A stretch of 64,000 nt of DNA, taken from the NCBI GenBank assembly GCA_027064085.1, contig JAMOQH010000141.1, positions 23,429-87,428 of the forward strand, given 5' to 3'. The notes beneath the pieces are model-generated. The model was not told the DNA's origin, ran no database searches, and saw only the letters and a list, made by a program, of their open reading frames with translations. Origin of the DNA: a bacterium (GTDB taxonomy: Bacteria; UBP6; JAFGXH01). Positions 1 to 8,907 of this stretch are shown one piece after another (within the stretch, counting starts at the first letter, position 1; each line of letters begins with the position of its first letter). The position numbers and the translations under genes are program-made.

Positions 1-1
1 A

Positions 2-937
2 ATATTAACAATCATTTCAACCTACCTAATTGAAAATTATCAACATCTACAATTTTACTTTTTTAACCATATTGCATTTGATTTAAATCCTAGTAATAAA
101 GGTGTCATGGCCTCTGTTATATTTACAACATTAATAAAAACTTTATTACCAATCTTTTTAACTTTAATGATAATAGCAGTAATAGCAAATGTTGCCCAAA
201 CAGGAATAATATTATCTACAGAAAGTCTAAAATTTGATTGGGGGAAAATAAATCCACTAAAAAAAATCAAGCAACTATTCTTTTCAAAAGATACTTTCTT
301 TGAATTATTTAAATCAATTATAAAATTATTTGCTATAGGTTTTATAACTTTTGTCACTGCAAAAAGTTTTGTAGGCCTAATTATTAGCTCTCAAGAGCGT
401 CAAATTGATGACATTTTACATATTACGGGCTTAGTTTTATTTAGAATTTTATTAAATGTTTTAATGTTACTGCTTGTTTTAGGTTTTGTTGACTTTATAT
501 ATCAAAAATTTAAAATGGAAGAAAAAATGAAAATGACTCATCAAGAAATTAAAGATGAGTATAAGCAACTTGAAGGTGATCCTCATGTAAAGGGTAAAAG
601 AAAGCAAAAGCAAAGGGAAATGTCCATGAACAGAATGATGCAAGCAGTTCCAAGTTCAGATGTTATTGTTGCAAACCCAACTCACTTTGCCGTTGCGTTA
701 AAATATGATAAAGAAAATGATTACGCCCCACAAGTAGTAGCTAAAGGAGCTGACCTTATTGCTCAAAAAATTAAAGAAATTGGGCGAAAAAACGGTGTCC
801 CTATAGTTGAAAACAGGCCACTAGCAAGAAATTTATTTTGGAATTTAGAAATAGGTGATTTTATTCCTGCAAACCTATTTAAGGTTGTTGCTGAATTATT
901 CGCCTATGTATATAAATTAGATAAGAAAGGAAGGTAG
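2..937 (+). CDS. flhB: Flagellar export switch protein FlhB, 5'-truncated by window edge
   Basis: FlhB is the inner-membrane gate/switch protein of the flagellar type III export apparatus. The reading frame is open from base 2 with no stop before the ATG at 107, so the gene starts left of the window; the visible 311 codons lack only about 40 of the usual 350 or so. Hydrophobic helices occupy the first 150 codons, then comes a charged linker (KMTHQEIKDEYK) and the cytoplasmic autocleavage site NPTH at bases 674-685, which defines the FlhB/SctU family. The cytoplasmic tail is complete and ends one base before flhA, with a GGAAGG ribosome site in its last codons. The flhB-flhA order supports a flagellar rather than injectisome assignment. 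Identity is secure; only the start is missing. Confidence 0.95.
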   Translation: MLTIISTYLIENYQHLQFYFFNHIAFDLNPSNKGVMASVIFTTLIKTLLPIFLTLMIIAVIANVAQTGIILSTESLKFDWGKINPLKKIKQLFFSKDTFFELFKSIIKLFAIGFITFVTAKSFVGLIISSQERQIDDILHITGLVLFRILLNVLMLLLVLGFVDFIYQKFKMEEKMKMTHQEIKDEYKQLEGDPHVKGKRKQKQREMSMNRMMQAVPSSDVIVANPTHFAVALKYDKENDYAPQVVAKGADLIAQKIKEIGRKNGVPIVENRPLARNLFWNLEIGDFIPANLFKVVAELFAYVYKLDKKGR

Positions 938-938
938 T

Positions 939-3053
939 ATGAGTGAATTAGTTATAAGAAGAAAAATGCCTTTAACATCATTTATAAAAAATAACTCTAA
1001 TGCAATATTTGCAACTTTGATAATATTTGTATTACTATTAATGATAGTGCCAATTCCTACATTTCTATTGGATTTCTTTTTTGTACTTAATTTATCTACA
1101 GCTTTAACTATTTTAGTTGTTTCAGTATATGTTCAAAAACCTCTAGAATTTTCAACTTTTCCATCAGTATTACTTGTGATTACTTTATTTAGATTATCTT
1201 TAAACATTGCTTCAACAAGATTGATACTATTACATGGTTCAGAAGGACCTAGTGCTGCAGGAGCAATAATTAAAACATTTGGTGCATTTGTTGTTGGGGG
1301 TAATTATGTAGTTGGTATTATTATATTTTTAATACTAGTTTTAATAAATTTTATAGTAATTACTAAAGGTAGTGGAAGAATTGCAGAAGTTACAGCAAGA
1401 TTTACCCTTGATGCCATGCCCGGTAAACAGATGGCTATTGATGCAGATTTATCAGCAGGATTAATTGATGAAGATACTGCAAAAGCAAGAAGAAGAGAAG
1501 TTACCGATGAATCAGATTTTTATGGAGCTATGGATGGTGCATCTAAATTTGTAAAAGGAGATGCAATTGTTGGTATTATTGTTACTTTTATTAATATTAT
1601 TGCAGGATTAATTATAGGGGTTTTTCAACAAGGAATGGATTTTGGTTCAGCAGCAAAGGCATATACAATTTTAACTGTTGGTGATGGTTTAGTTTCCCAA
1701 ATTCCATCTTTGGTAATATCAACGGCTGCAGGTATTATTGTTTCAAGGATTGCTTCGGAAGAAAAATTTGGTACTAATATTGGGCAACAATTTACTGGGC
1801 ATAAAACAGCTTTATTTGTTGTTTCGGGTATATTATTGGTTTTTATGGCAATTCCAGGTATGCCTAAATTGTTATTCTTATTTATGTCAGCAGTTATATC
1901 ATTATATGCATATTTTCAATCAGGAATTGAGAAATCTAATAATAATGATGATCCTAAATCTCCAAATTCAACTCAAGAACAAAGTTCTCCTGAGGATATT
2001 AAACAAAACGAAGAAGAACAAATTGAAAACTTATTATCTGTTGATGTAGCTGAATTAGAAGTAGGTTATGGATTAATAGCTTTAGTTGATAAATCAAAAG
2101 ACGGAAGATTAATAGATAGAATAAAAGGATTAAGAAGACAGTTCGCTTCTTCACATGGAGTTATTATTCCATCTATACACATAAGGGATAATTTAAAATT
2201 GCAACCAGAAGAATATTTGTTTTCAATAAAAGGTAGTGAAATAGGCAGATATACAATTCATACAGATAAGTTGCTCGCAATGGCTCCTGAAGGAATAGAT
2301 ATAAATATTATGAAAGGTATAAAAACCAAAGAGCCTGCTTTTAATCTTGATGCTTTGTGGATAAATCCAAAAGATAAAAATAGAGCAGAAGCATTAGGTT
2401 TTACTATTGTTGATACTGCAACAGTAATTTCAACACATTTAACAGAATTAATCAGAAAAAATGCTCATAAATTGATAGGTCGTCAAGAAATTACAAAATT
2501 ATTAGATGTTTTTAGTAAAAATAATGCTAAATTAGTAGAAGAGGTTGTTCCAAACTTAATTTCATTAGGAGAATTAGTTACTGTAATGAAAAATTTATTG
2601 TATGAGCAAGTTCCAGTTAAAGATTTACAATCAATTTTGGAAACTTTGGCTGATAATATTCATAAAACTAAAAATATTGATATTTTAACAGAATTTGTTA
2701 GACAAAGCTTATCTGGTTATATTACTAATCAGTTTTCTGTAGATAAAGTACTTTATACTTTACTTTTAGACCCAAAACTTGAGGAATTAATTAAAAAATC
2801 AATGCAAAGCAATAAAAATGGTGATTTAACATTAAATCTTCCTGCTCAAAAAACAGAATCGATGATAAAGGATTTAACCGATGCAATGGCATATTTTGAA
2901 AATTTTAATTCCTCTCCAATTTTATTGGTAACACCAGAAATAAGAAAAGCATTAAAAAATTATCTTGATAGATTTATTCAAGGATATACTGTTTTATCTT
3001 ATGCCGAAATCAGTAATTCTGTAGAAATTAAACCTATTGCAACTTTAGATTAA
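939..3053 (+). CDS. flhA: Flagellar biosynthesis protein FlhA
   Basis: FlhA forms the nonameric export-gate ring of the flagellar type III secretion system and takes part in proton-driven export. The 704-residue product has the family length, with about eight membrane segments in residues 20-330 and a cytoplasmic domain from about 365. The FHIPEP family signature is visible around residues 154-176 (RFTLDAMPGKQMAIDADLSA), followed by RRREVTDESDFYGAMDGASKFVKGD. The linker at about 330-360 is rich in N, S, P and Q. The start follows flhB by one base, so the pair is translationally coupled. No flhF or fleN follows; the next genes are on the other strand. Confidence is high. Confidence 0.97.
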   Translation: MSELVIRRKMPLTSFIKNNSNAIFATLIIFVLLLMIVPIPTFLLDFFFVLNLSTALTILVVSVYVQKPLEFSTFPSVLLVITLFRLSLNIASTRLILLHGSEGPSAAGAIIKTFGAFVVGGNYVVGIIIFLILVLINFIVITKGSGRIAEVTARFTLDAMPGKQMAIDADLSAGLIDEDTAKARRREVTDESDFYGAMDGASKFVKGDAIVGIIVTFINIIAGLIIGVFQQGMDFGSAAKAYTILTVGDGLVSQIPSLVISTAAGIIVSRIASEEKFGTNIGQQFTGHKTALFVVSGILLVFMAIPGMPKLLFLFMSAVISLYAYFQSGIEKSNNNDDPKSPNSTQEQSSPEDIKQNEEEQIENLLSVDVAELEVGYGLIALVDKSKDGRLIDRIKGLRRQFASSHGVIIPSIHIRDNLKLQPEEYLFSIKGSEIGRYTIHTDKLLAMAPEGIDINIMKGIKTKEPAFNLDALWINPKDKNRAEALGFTIVDTATVISTHLTELIRKNAHKLIGRQEITKLLDVFSKNNAKLVEEVVPNLISLGELVTVMKNLLYEQVPVKDLQSILETLADNIHKTKNIDILTEFVRQSLSGYITNQFSVDKVLYTLLLDPKLEELIKKSMQSNKNGDLTLNLPAQKTESMIKDLTDAMAYFENFNSSPILLVTPEIRKALKNYLDRFIQGYTVLSYAEISNSVEIKPIATLD

Positions 3054-3099
3054 TTCCATTGATAAATTTACTGATTTATACTTAATTTAAATATAATGA

Positions 3100-3151
3100 G
3101 CAAAGATATTTAGCTTTGCGAACAGTGTAAAACTGCCTTAGCAGGTTGAAA
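3100..3151 (+). repeat. Hairpin pair in the convergent flhA/CYTH gap
   Basis: Between the converging flhA and CYTH genes there is a 6-bp stem GCAAAG/CTTTGC (3100-3119) and a second short stem CTGC-CTTA-GCAG (3133-3144) followed directly by GTTGAAA. Neither is followed by a T tract on the plus strand, so a classical terminator is not obvious. The stem-plus-GTTGAAA arrangement recurs at 14744-14763 with a different stem sequence, which hints at a small dispersed repeat family. Evidence is weak. Confidence 0.3.
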
Positions 3152-3170
3152 CTGCAAAAGAATTATCTTT

Positions 3171-3644
3171 TTACTTCCAGTTTTTATATGGATTTTTCAA
3201 TAACATAGAATTGTAATATTTTACATCACCAGTAACTTCTTTACCTAGCCATTCCGGTTTTTCAAATGCTTCATTTTCATCACCAAGTTCAACTTCAGCA
3301 ACAATTAACCCTTCATTTTCTAATAAAAATTTATCTACTTCAAAAATATGATTTCCAACTTTAACATTAGTTCTAGTTTTACTTAAAATAGGCTTTTCAC
3401 AAAGCTCTAAAAGTTCTTTAGCTTCTTCTATTGTAATTTCTTTTTCAAATTCGTATCGGCTTGCACCACTTGCATTACCAATTCCTTTAATTGTTAAAAA
3501 ACCTTTATCTCCTTTAATTCTTATTCTAACTGTTCTTTCTTTAACTGAAGACAAATAACCTTGAGTAATTTCAACAGCATTACCAAGTTTATCTATATTA
3601 GTACCCTCTTTTACTAAAAATTTTTTTTCTATTTCCTGTGCCAT
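3171..3644 (-). CDS. CYTH-domain protein (triphosphate tunnel metalloenzyme family)
   Basis: The 157-residue protein begins with the CYTH signature ExExK (EIEKK, residues 4-8) and continues with alternating charged beta strands (RTVRIRIKGDKGFLTIKG, then YEFEKEI, then FEVDKFL and VAEVEL) that line the tunnel in this fold. Known members hydrolyse inorganic tripolyphosphate or thiamine triphosphate, or act as class IV adenylate cyclases; the compact size suits the bacterial triphosphatase type. I placed the start at 3644 because AGGAGTG precedes that ATG; an upstream in-frame TTG at 3662 would put the ribosome site inside the gene. It follows its partner gene by 8 nt and is probably the last gene of the minus-strand operon that starts with the porin at 8511. 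The substrate is inferred, not shown. Confidence 0.8.
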   Translation of the reverse strand: MAQEIEKKFLVKEGTNIDKLGNAVEITQGYLSSVKERTVRIRIKGDKGFLTIKGIGNASGASRYEFEKEITIEEAKELLELCEKPILSKTRTNVKVGNHIFEVDKFLLENEGLIVAEVELGDENEAFEKPEWLGKEVTGDVKYYNSMLLKNPYKNWK

Positions 3645-3652
3645 AACCACTC

Positions 3653-4228
3653 CTATTTCCAAACAGTATTTTTCATTGCTTTAATATAATTTATATTTTC
3701 AAACTTATCTAGTTTTAAATTTTTAACAGTATCTGCAACTAATTTAGGGTCAGTATGCTCAACCGCAATTGTTTTATATGCGTAATCATTAAACTTACCT
3801 TCTGCAATTTCAACAATAGCTTCACCAACCATGTATCCAAATCTATGCTTATAAACATCAACCATAGTTAATTCTTTAGTATCATTAATTAGTTGAATAT
3901 ATTCTTCATAACTAAGTTCATCTTTCTCTAAAAAAGGAAGTTCTACACCAAAAGCTTTAAAAACTAATGCAAGAGCATTAATATGAATAGGAAAAGAAGC
4001 CTTTGTAAGTACTGTCCATTGCTCCAAACCATCTTTCATACGAATTGGAGTTTTAATATCCATTAATTCTTCTCTAATTTTAGTATTATCATTGCTATTT
4101 GTTGATAATATATAAATTTCTGAGCTTTCTCTTTCTATTTTAAGACCTGTTTCTTTAATTAAAGCTTCACTTTCTGATAAATCTTCTGAAAATGTTCTCC
4201 ATTCCCAACGAGGTATTATTTTTTCCAT
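3653..4228 (-). CDS. Conserved hypothetical protein, possible divergent CYTH-like partner
   Basis: A 191-residue soluble protein beginning MEKIIPRWEWRTF. I do not recognise a named family. The order of charged strands (EIYILSTNSNDNTKIREELMDIKTPIRM, then VEIAEGKFNDYAYKTIAVEHTD) resembles the alternating E/K/R strands of CYTH tunnel proteins, but the ExExK start motif is missing, so a CYTH relation is only a guess. The stop codon TAG is part of the AGGAG ribosome site of the downstream CYTH gene, so the two are co-translated. Its own start has TAGGAGAG at good spacing, and that site lies in a duplicated 11-bp unit shared with the end of the upstream transporter gene. Confidence 0.6.
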   Translation of the reverse strand: MEKIIPRWEWRTFSEDLSESEALIKETGLKIERESSEIYILSTNSNDNTKIREELMDIKTPIRMKDGLEQWTVLTKASFPIHINALALVFKAFGVELPFLEKDELSYEEYIQLINDTKELTMVDVYKHRFGYMVGEAIVEIAEGKFNDYAYKTIAVEHTDPKLVADTVKNLKLDKFENINYIKAMKNTVWK

Positions 4229-4238
4229 TTTTCTCTCC

Positions 4239-4260
4239 TAAGTAATTCCTAAGTAATTCC
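4239..4260 (-). repeat. Tandem 11-bp duplication at a gene junction
   Basis: The unit GGAATTACTTA (minus-strand reading) occurs twice in perfect tandem, covering the last codons and stop of the DASS transporter gene and the ribosome-site spacer of the next gene. The duplication probably arose by slippage. It leaves the stop codon and the AGGAG site intact. Confidence 0.75.
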
Positions 4261-5832
4261 TAATAATTTAAAATATGTCATTCCCATAATAATAGAAACA
4301 ACCCATGCTATAACTTGCATCGTAACACCAAACTTAAAGGTATCCGACCAACTATATTGATTTGTAGTATATGACAATAAAGCAGGTTTACTGTTAAATG
4401 GTAAAACATAAACATGTTCTATTAACATAGCTAATGGAAATGCTAAACTCATAACAGTAAAACCAAATCTACTTGCAATTCCAATTGCAATTGGAATAAA
4501 AATCATAGTTCTCATTGTTTTTGATTGAAAAATTAAGGCTGAAAATACCATTCCAGCAGTTAAAATCACATATAAAGTCATATATGATGTTTCTTTACCT
4601 ATACCAATACTATCAAAAAATGAATTAACTGCAATTCCCGATAAATCGGTAACTTTTAATCCTGCTCCAAGTGTATAAGCTCCAGCTGAAAACATAAGTA
4701 AATGCCAAGGAATATCAATATCATTCCATTCAACAACACCAACTTTAGGCATTAATGCAATGATTGCACCTAAAAAAGCAACTGCTGTTGGACTAATTCC
4801 ATGATATTTATCTGTTACCCATAACCCAAGTATAGCTGAAAATATGATAATAGATTTGATTTCATCAAAACCAATCTTTCCCATTTTAGCAAGCTCTTCC
4901 TTTAGTTTTTCCATTCCTCCAGGGATGACAGGAGTTCTTTCTTCTTTAGATATAGGAAAAAAGATTTTTGTTCCAACAAAGTAAGCAATAACCATTAATA
5001 ACATAGCAACAGGAAGCGATGCCGTCATCCAATCAGAGAAGAAAATATCTTTACCAATTGCTCCTGCAATTAATGATGCAGCCAAAAGATTAGCTCCAGA
5101 GCCTGTCAAAAAAGAAGATGCACCCATATTATTTTGAAATAAATTTTGTAAAACGATATTTCTACCAAAATTATTTCTACTTCCATTAGATGCACCATAT
5201 ACTGCAGCCACAACCATAAAAATTGGAAGTAATATAGCCGCCTTAGCTGTTGTAGCAGATATAAAAAGAGATAAGACTAGATTTATAAGCATAAATGAAA
5301 ATATCATACTCGTTGAATTCTTACCAAACTTTATTATAAACCATAAGGCAAACCTTTTTGCTACCCCTGTTGCAACAAGCATACTTGCTAAAATAAAAGA
5401 CAATATATTCAACCACATAACTTTATGCCCTAACTGAGCATAGGCTTCTTTTTCAGGAAGAACATGAGTTAGGACAAGCGTTATTATTAATATCAAAGAT
5501 GTTAAATAATTAGGTATTGGCTCTGTTACCCATAAAATCAATGATGCTACAAATATTGCTAACATTGCTTTATTAGAAAATACAAAGTTATCCATTCCTA
5601 CTTTATCTAAGTTTGCTTTTGCTTTTGTACTTAAAGTTGCTATATCAAAGTTTTTTAAAAAATCTAAATCTAATACAAATAATATCAATATGAAAGACAG
5701 TAACGCTAATGGAACTCCAATTTTCATCAAAAAAAGCTCAATACTACTTTTTTCTCTTTTTGGAAGCTTTTCCATTTTATAATTATTCATATCCAGAATG
5801 TCAAATTCCTTTTTTATTTCTTCTGTGCTCAA
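4249..5832 (-). CDS. DASS/SLC13-family anion:cation symporter
   Basis: A 527-residue polytopic inner-membrane protein of the divalent anion:sodium symporter family, which moves dicarboxylates, citrate, sulfate or phosphate. Visible features are about 11-12 membrane helices, the WVTEPIPNYLTSL segment (around 100-112), the first helical hairpin motif around SATTAKAAI, and the C-terminal LPFNSKPALLSYTTNQYS segment typical of the second half. The start is a TTG at 5832 with AAGGAGAAAAA just upstream; the next ATG is 14 codons in and has no comparable site. It lies in a minus-strand operon behind an OprO/P-like porin and a lipoprotein and ahead of CYTH-type proteins. That setting would fit transport of a phosphorylated or other divalent anion, but the substrate cannot be read from sequence. 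Confidence 0.88.
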   Translation of the reverse strand: MSTEEIKKEFDILDMNNYKMEKLPKREKSSIELFLMKIGVPLALLSFILILFVLDLDFLKNFDIATLSTKAKANLDKVGMDNFVFSNKAMLAIFVASLILWVTEPIPNYLTSLILIITLVLTHVLPEKEAYAQLGHKVMWLNILSFILASMLVATGVAKRFALWFIIKFGKNSTSMIFSFMLINLVLSLFISATTAKAAILLPIFMVVAAVYGASNGSRNNFGRNIVLQNLFQNNMGASSFLTGSGANLLAASLIAGAIGKDIFFSDWMTASLPVAMLLMVIAYFVGTKIFFPISKEERTPVIPGGMEKLKEELAKMGKIGFDEIKSIIIFSAILGLWVTDKYHGISPTAVAFLGAIIALMPKVGVVEWNDIDIPWHLLMFSAGAYTLGAGLKVTDLSGIAVNSFFDSIGIGKETSYMTLYVILTAGMVFSALIFQSKTMRTMIFIPIAIGIASRFGFTVMSLAFPLAMLIEHVYVLPFNSKPALLSYTTNQYSWSDTFKFGVTMQVIAWVVSIIMGMTYFKLLGIT

Positions 5833-5841
5833 TTTTTCTCC

Positions 5842-7266
5842 TTATTGAACATTTGTTGCCCCTGGTGTTGGCTCTTTTGCTCCATCTTTTGTAAATAATT
5901 CCCAAACATCCCCACCATCAACAGAGCGACCCAAAGAGATATTTTCACCTAAAGCATCCGTATCCAAATATTCTTTAGAGTCTACAACAGTTTCATCAGG
6001 AGCAATTAAAGTTACAGTATCTCCATTTGTTCCTAATTTTTGAGCAACATTTAAAACGCCACCAATATCATCCTTGTTAAAAAAGAAAACAATAAAACTT
6101 TTTGATGCAACTGTTGTTTTTACTGCATCTGTATCAGGAACTTGAGTACATTCAGTTATGCCATCATTAGCATAATTATCATCACATAAATAATATCCTG
6201 CTAAATCAATATCAGTATCACTATTATTATATATTTCAACCCAATCACTATCTGTAAATTCAGTATAAAATGAATTTTTTGCCATAATTTCATTAATAAA
6301 AAGAGCTTGAGGAACAGTTGGTTCACAAGTATTATCTATATTACAAGTACCGCTTTCACAATCAGTTCCTAAAAGACATTCTACACATTTATTATTTAAC
6401 TCATTAGTATTATCTACTAAACATAATGGTGTTGCAGCATCACATTCTGATACATCATCAGCTTTACATTCAGCTACTGCAACAGCTTCACAAACATTTT
6501 CATCATTACAAATCATGTCAATACAATCAGTATCTGCTAAGCATGCTACACATTTATTATTTAACTCATTAGTATCATCTACTAAACATAAAGTTGTTTC
6601 ACCAGTACAAGCAGTTGTATCTGTTGCAGTACAGACAGCAGAAGAGAGAATACTACCATTTGCTGCATTTGGTGTTGGAGCTTTTTCTAGTGAAGTAGAA
6701 AATAATTCCCATGTATCTCCACCATCAGTAGAGCGTCCAATAGAAATATCTGTATCTAAACCACTTGTATCATCATATACATAAGAATCAACAACATCTT
6801 CACTTGCAGAAATCAAGTAAACACTATCACCACTACTTCCAAGATTTTGAGTAATATTTAAAATACCAGTTAAGTCTTTATTAAATGTAAACACCAAAAA
6901 TCCTTTAGCTTTTACTGTAGTTTTTACTGCATCAGTATCAGGAATTTTCGTACAAGAATCAATTCCATCATCAGAATAATGATTATCACATAAATAAAAA
7001 CCTGCTAAATCAATATCTGTATCATTTGGATTATAAATTTCGACCCAATCACTACCATCTAAGTAGGAGTCATTAGATGCCATTATTTCGTTTATAAAAA
7101 GGTTTGTTCCTGCTTCTACACATTTACCATCTGTATTACAAACTGGTCTTGCTGAATCTGTACAGTCAGTATCTGAAGTACATTTTGTTTCGTTACTACT
7201 TGGGTCACTTGAATCACAAGCAAATACAAATAGCATTGCAAGTAAAATTGTTAAGTAAATCTTCAT
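5842..7266 (-). CDS. Lipoprotein with two lamin-tail (LTD) domains and cysteine-rich repeats
   Basis: The 474-residue product starts with a lipoprotein signal peptide (MKIYLTILLAMLFVFAC, lipid-anchor Cys at 17), so it should be an outer-surface or periplasmic lipoprotein. Two lamin-tail domains are visible, each beginning LFINEIMA and containing SDWVEIYN, IDLAGYYLCD and a closing GRS-DGG-WELF segment (about 55-200 and 320-474). Between them are two near-identical cysteine-rich modules around CLVDDTNELNNKCVACL. LTD domains in bacteria occur in secreted and surface proteins, often with nucleases or adhesins; no enzyme domain is visible here. It sits between the porin and the DASS transporter with 9-15 nt gaps. 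The whole gene looks like an internal tandem duplication of an LTD-plus-Cys unit. Confidence 0.85.
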   Translation of the reverse strand: MKIYLTILLAMLFVFACDSSDPSSNETKCTSDTDCTDSARPVCNTDGKCVEAGTNLFINEIMASNDSYLDGSDWVEIYNPNDTDIDLAGFYLCDNHYSDDGIDSCTKIPDTDAVKTTVKAKGFLVFTFNKDLTGILNITQNLGSSGDSVYLISASEDVVDSYVYDDTSGLDTDISIGRSTDGGDTWELFSTSLEKAPTPNAANGSILSSAVCTATDTTACTGETTLCLVDDTNELNNKCVACLADTDCIDMICNDENVCEAVAVAECKADDVSECDAATPLCLVDNTNELNNKCVECLLGTDCESGTCNIDNTCEPTVPQALFINEIMAKNSFYTEFTDSDWVEIYNNSDTDIDLAGYYLCDDNYANDGITECTQVPDTDAVKTTVASKSFIVFFFNKDDIGGVLNVAQKLGTNGDTVTLIAPDETVVDSKEYLDTDALGENISLGRSVDGGDVWELFTKDGAKEPTPGATNVQ

Positions 7267-7281
7267 TTTTCTCCTTTTTAG

Positions 7282-8511
7282 TTAAAAATTAGCAATAAAT
7301 CTTGATTGAAAAATATGTAAATCAATTCCTTCTTCCGGTATATTTTTTTTGTAATCACCATCTCCATCTGACCATTTTGAATTATCAGCATAAGAATAAT
7401 TAAACATTATTCTAAAGTTTGTATTAAAAAACCATGTTAGACCAACTGTATATTGAGTTGCTAATCCACCTTCTATTTTTTCTTGATCAGGGTCACCACC
7501 AACATCATTTAAGTTTAGTCTACTTATTCTTAATGCAAGCTCTATAGCACCAAAATCTCTTTTAGGAATTACAGGTAAAAATTCTCCTGCCATTACGGAG
7601 TAAGGCTTTATTTCTCCTGTTAAAAAAACTCCAAGATGAGCATAAAATCCACTAAAAGATAAATCTCTCTTATCATTTTCTCTAAAAGCCTTATTTATCA
7701 TATACTCTGCTTGCAATCTAATAAATTTGTATGATAAAGCAAATTCTATATTCCCAACACTATTATACTCAACATCACTTATATCACCTGTATCTAAATA
7801 TTTTACTTTAGATACTTTTGTTTCAGGTCTAGAACTGACTTTTATTACTCCTGTATCATCTTCAGTAGTTTCCATAAAGGCCCCCACACCTAAATGAATA
7901 ATAATATCACTAATTGAGTAGGCTAAAGAACCTCTCAATGCGAATCCCAAAGCTTCATCTCCAGACTTACCTTTTGAATCACCAATTTCCTGTCCAAATA
8001 CAGATGTTGAAATTTGACCATAGTTACCCCAATAGTTATATCCTATAGACATTCTTCTACCGGGTGTAAAAGAATTTGCTAATGAACGCTCCATAAAGGT
8101 AATAATTAATGAAGAGGTTAATTCTTCCATACTAAATGGAACCTTATAATATCCAATTTTAAGCATAGAATTACTTCCTATCAATCTTGCTGCCCACATG
8201 TCTTTTGCTTCAACCTGATTATCTGCAATATCCATATCAAATTCAGCAAGCCAATATTTATGCAGTTTTGTCTTTAATGCTAAACGACCTCTTCTTAAAT
8301 CACTACCATTATAAGCATAATCAGATCCACTATATCTAGCAAAATCTAAAAAGATTCTAGCATCAAATCTTAAAGAAAAATCATCTCCAGAACGAAAATA
8401 TAAAACCCCATTTTCCCATGCCCCATCAGCTTTATTATTTTTTTTATCTCCATCAGCAAACACTGAAAATGACATAAAAACAGTTAGCACTATAACCCAA
8501 AATTTATTCAT
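7282..8511 (-). CDS. Phosphate-selective porin O/P-like outer-membrane protein
   Basis: A 409-residue protein with a cleavable signal peptide (MNKFWVIVLTVFMSFSVFA) and alternating aromatic strands throughout, ending in a C-terminal phenylalanine as in outer-membrane barrels. The segment FDARIFLDFARY, then LRRGRLALKTKLHKYWLAEFDMDIADN, then KIGYYKVPFSMEELTSS matches the porin O/P (OprO/OprP) pattern. Family members form anion-selective, often phosphate or pyrophosphate, trimeric pores; selectivity here is inferred. It is the first gene of the minus-strand operon, with GGGAGG before the ATG and a strong promoter at 8549-8577. Confidence 0.82.
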   Translation of the reverse strand: MNKFWVIVLTVFMSFSVFADGDKKNNKADGAWENGVLYFRSGDDFSLRFDARIFLDFARYSGSDYAYNGSDLRRGRLALKTKLHKYWLAEFDMDIADNQVEAKDMWAARLIGSNSMLKIGYYKVPFSMEELTSSLIITFMERSLANSFTPGRRMSIGYNYWGNYGQISTSVFGQEIGDSKGKSGDEALGFALRGSLAYSISDIIIHLGVGAFMETTEDDTGVIKVSSRPETKVSKVKYLDTGDISDVEYNSVGNIEFALSYKFIRLQAEYMINKAFRENDKRDLSFSGFYAHLGVFLTGEIKPYSVMAGEFLPVIPKRDFGAIELALRISRLNLNDVGGDPDQEKIEGGLATQYTVGLTWFFNTNFRIMFNYSYADNSKWSDGDGDYKKNIPEEGIDLHIFQSRFIANF

Positions 8512-8548
8512 ATAACCTCCCTAATGGTACTATACTCAATCACTGTTC

Positions 8549-8577
8549 ATTATAGGGATTTTTCGTTTGAAAGTAAA
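8549..8577 (-). promoter_or_regulatory. Sigma70-type promoter of the porin operon
   Basis: On the minus strand a perfect -10 TATAAT (8549-8554) lies 17 bp from a -35 TTTACT (8572-8577). It is about 40 bp upstream of the porin start codon and is the only good match there. Confidence 0.65.
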
Positions 8578-8804
8578 GAATATTATTTACTTATAATAAA
8601 TAAAAAACATTGAATAAAAGGCAAGTACAAAAGAATTTCATAGAGATTGTTAAAACGAGCTGAAGTCAAGTCTCAACAATTATACGAAAACAAATAAAAG
8701 ATGTTATTTCAATATATTACATTAATAATTTAACAACTTGCATTATATTATCTTTCTAACTGTTTATTTAAAATCTCTAAAACCCTTAAAAAACCTTATT
8801 TTTT

Positions 8805-8848
8805 TACATATATGTAACAGTAAAATATAAAAGTGGTACATATATGTA
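8805..8848 (+). promoter_or_regulatory. Pair of NrdR-box-like palindromes
   Basis: The 12-bp palindrome TACATATATGTA occurs exactly twice, at 8805-8816 and 8837-8848, a 32-bp spacing equal to about three helical turns. Paired AT-rich palindromes with an ACA-TATA-TGT core placed directly upstream of ribonucleotide reductase genes are the hallmark of NrdR operators. They lie just upstream of the -35 of the nrdJ promoter, so binding of the ATP/dATP-sensing repressor NrdR would be expected to block transcription. NrdR itself is not in the window. Confidence 0.75.
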
Positions 8849-8856
8849 TTTTTATA

Positions 8857-8884
8857 TTGACAAAACAACTTAAAATATTATATC
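8857..8884 (+). promoter_or_regulatory. Probable nrdJ promoter
   Basis: A consensus -35 TTGACA (8857-8862) is followed after 16 bp by TATATC (8879-8884); a TATTAT at shorter spacing overlaps. It lies immediately behind the second NrdR-like palindrome and about 25 bp before the GGAGG/ATG of nrdJ. Confidence 0.55.
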
Positions 8885-8907
8885 TTTAGCTTGAATTTGG
8901 AGGAAAA

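Larger units (their letters stand above)
8512..8907. promoter_or_regulatory. 396-bp divergent intergenic region
   Basis: This gap separates the divergent porin operon (minus) and nrdJ (plus). It holds a sigma70-type promoter for the porin at its left side and two NrdR-like boxes plus a promoter for nrdJ at its right side, each listed separately. The middle part, about 8600-8790, is AT-rich sequence in which I see no gene, RNA or clear repeat. Confidence 0.7.

Noticed and set aside
107-937. ATG at 107 as the start of flhB
   Set aside because: The frame is open to the window edge and the upstream codons encode hydrophobic sequence expected in FlhB, so the true start lies outside.
2-3053. Injectisome (virulence type III secretion) rather than flagellar genes
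   Set aside because: The sequences and the flhB-flhA order fit flagellar export; no injectisome-specific gene is nearby.
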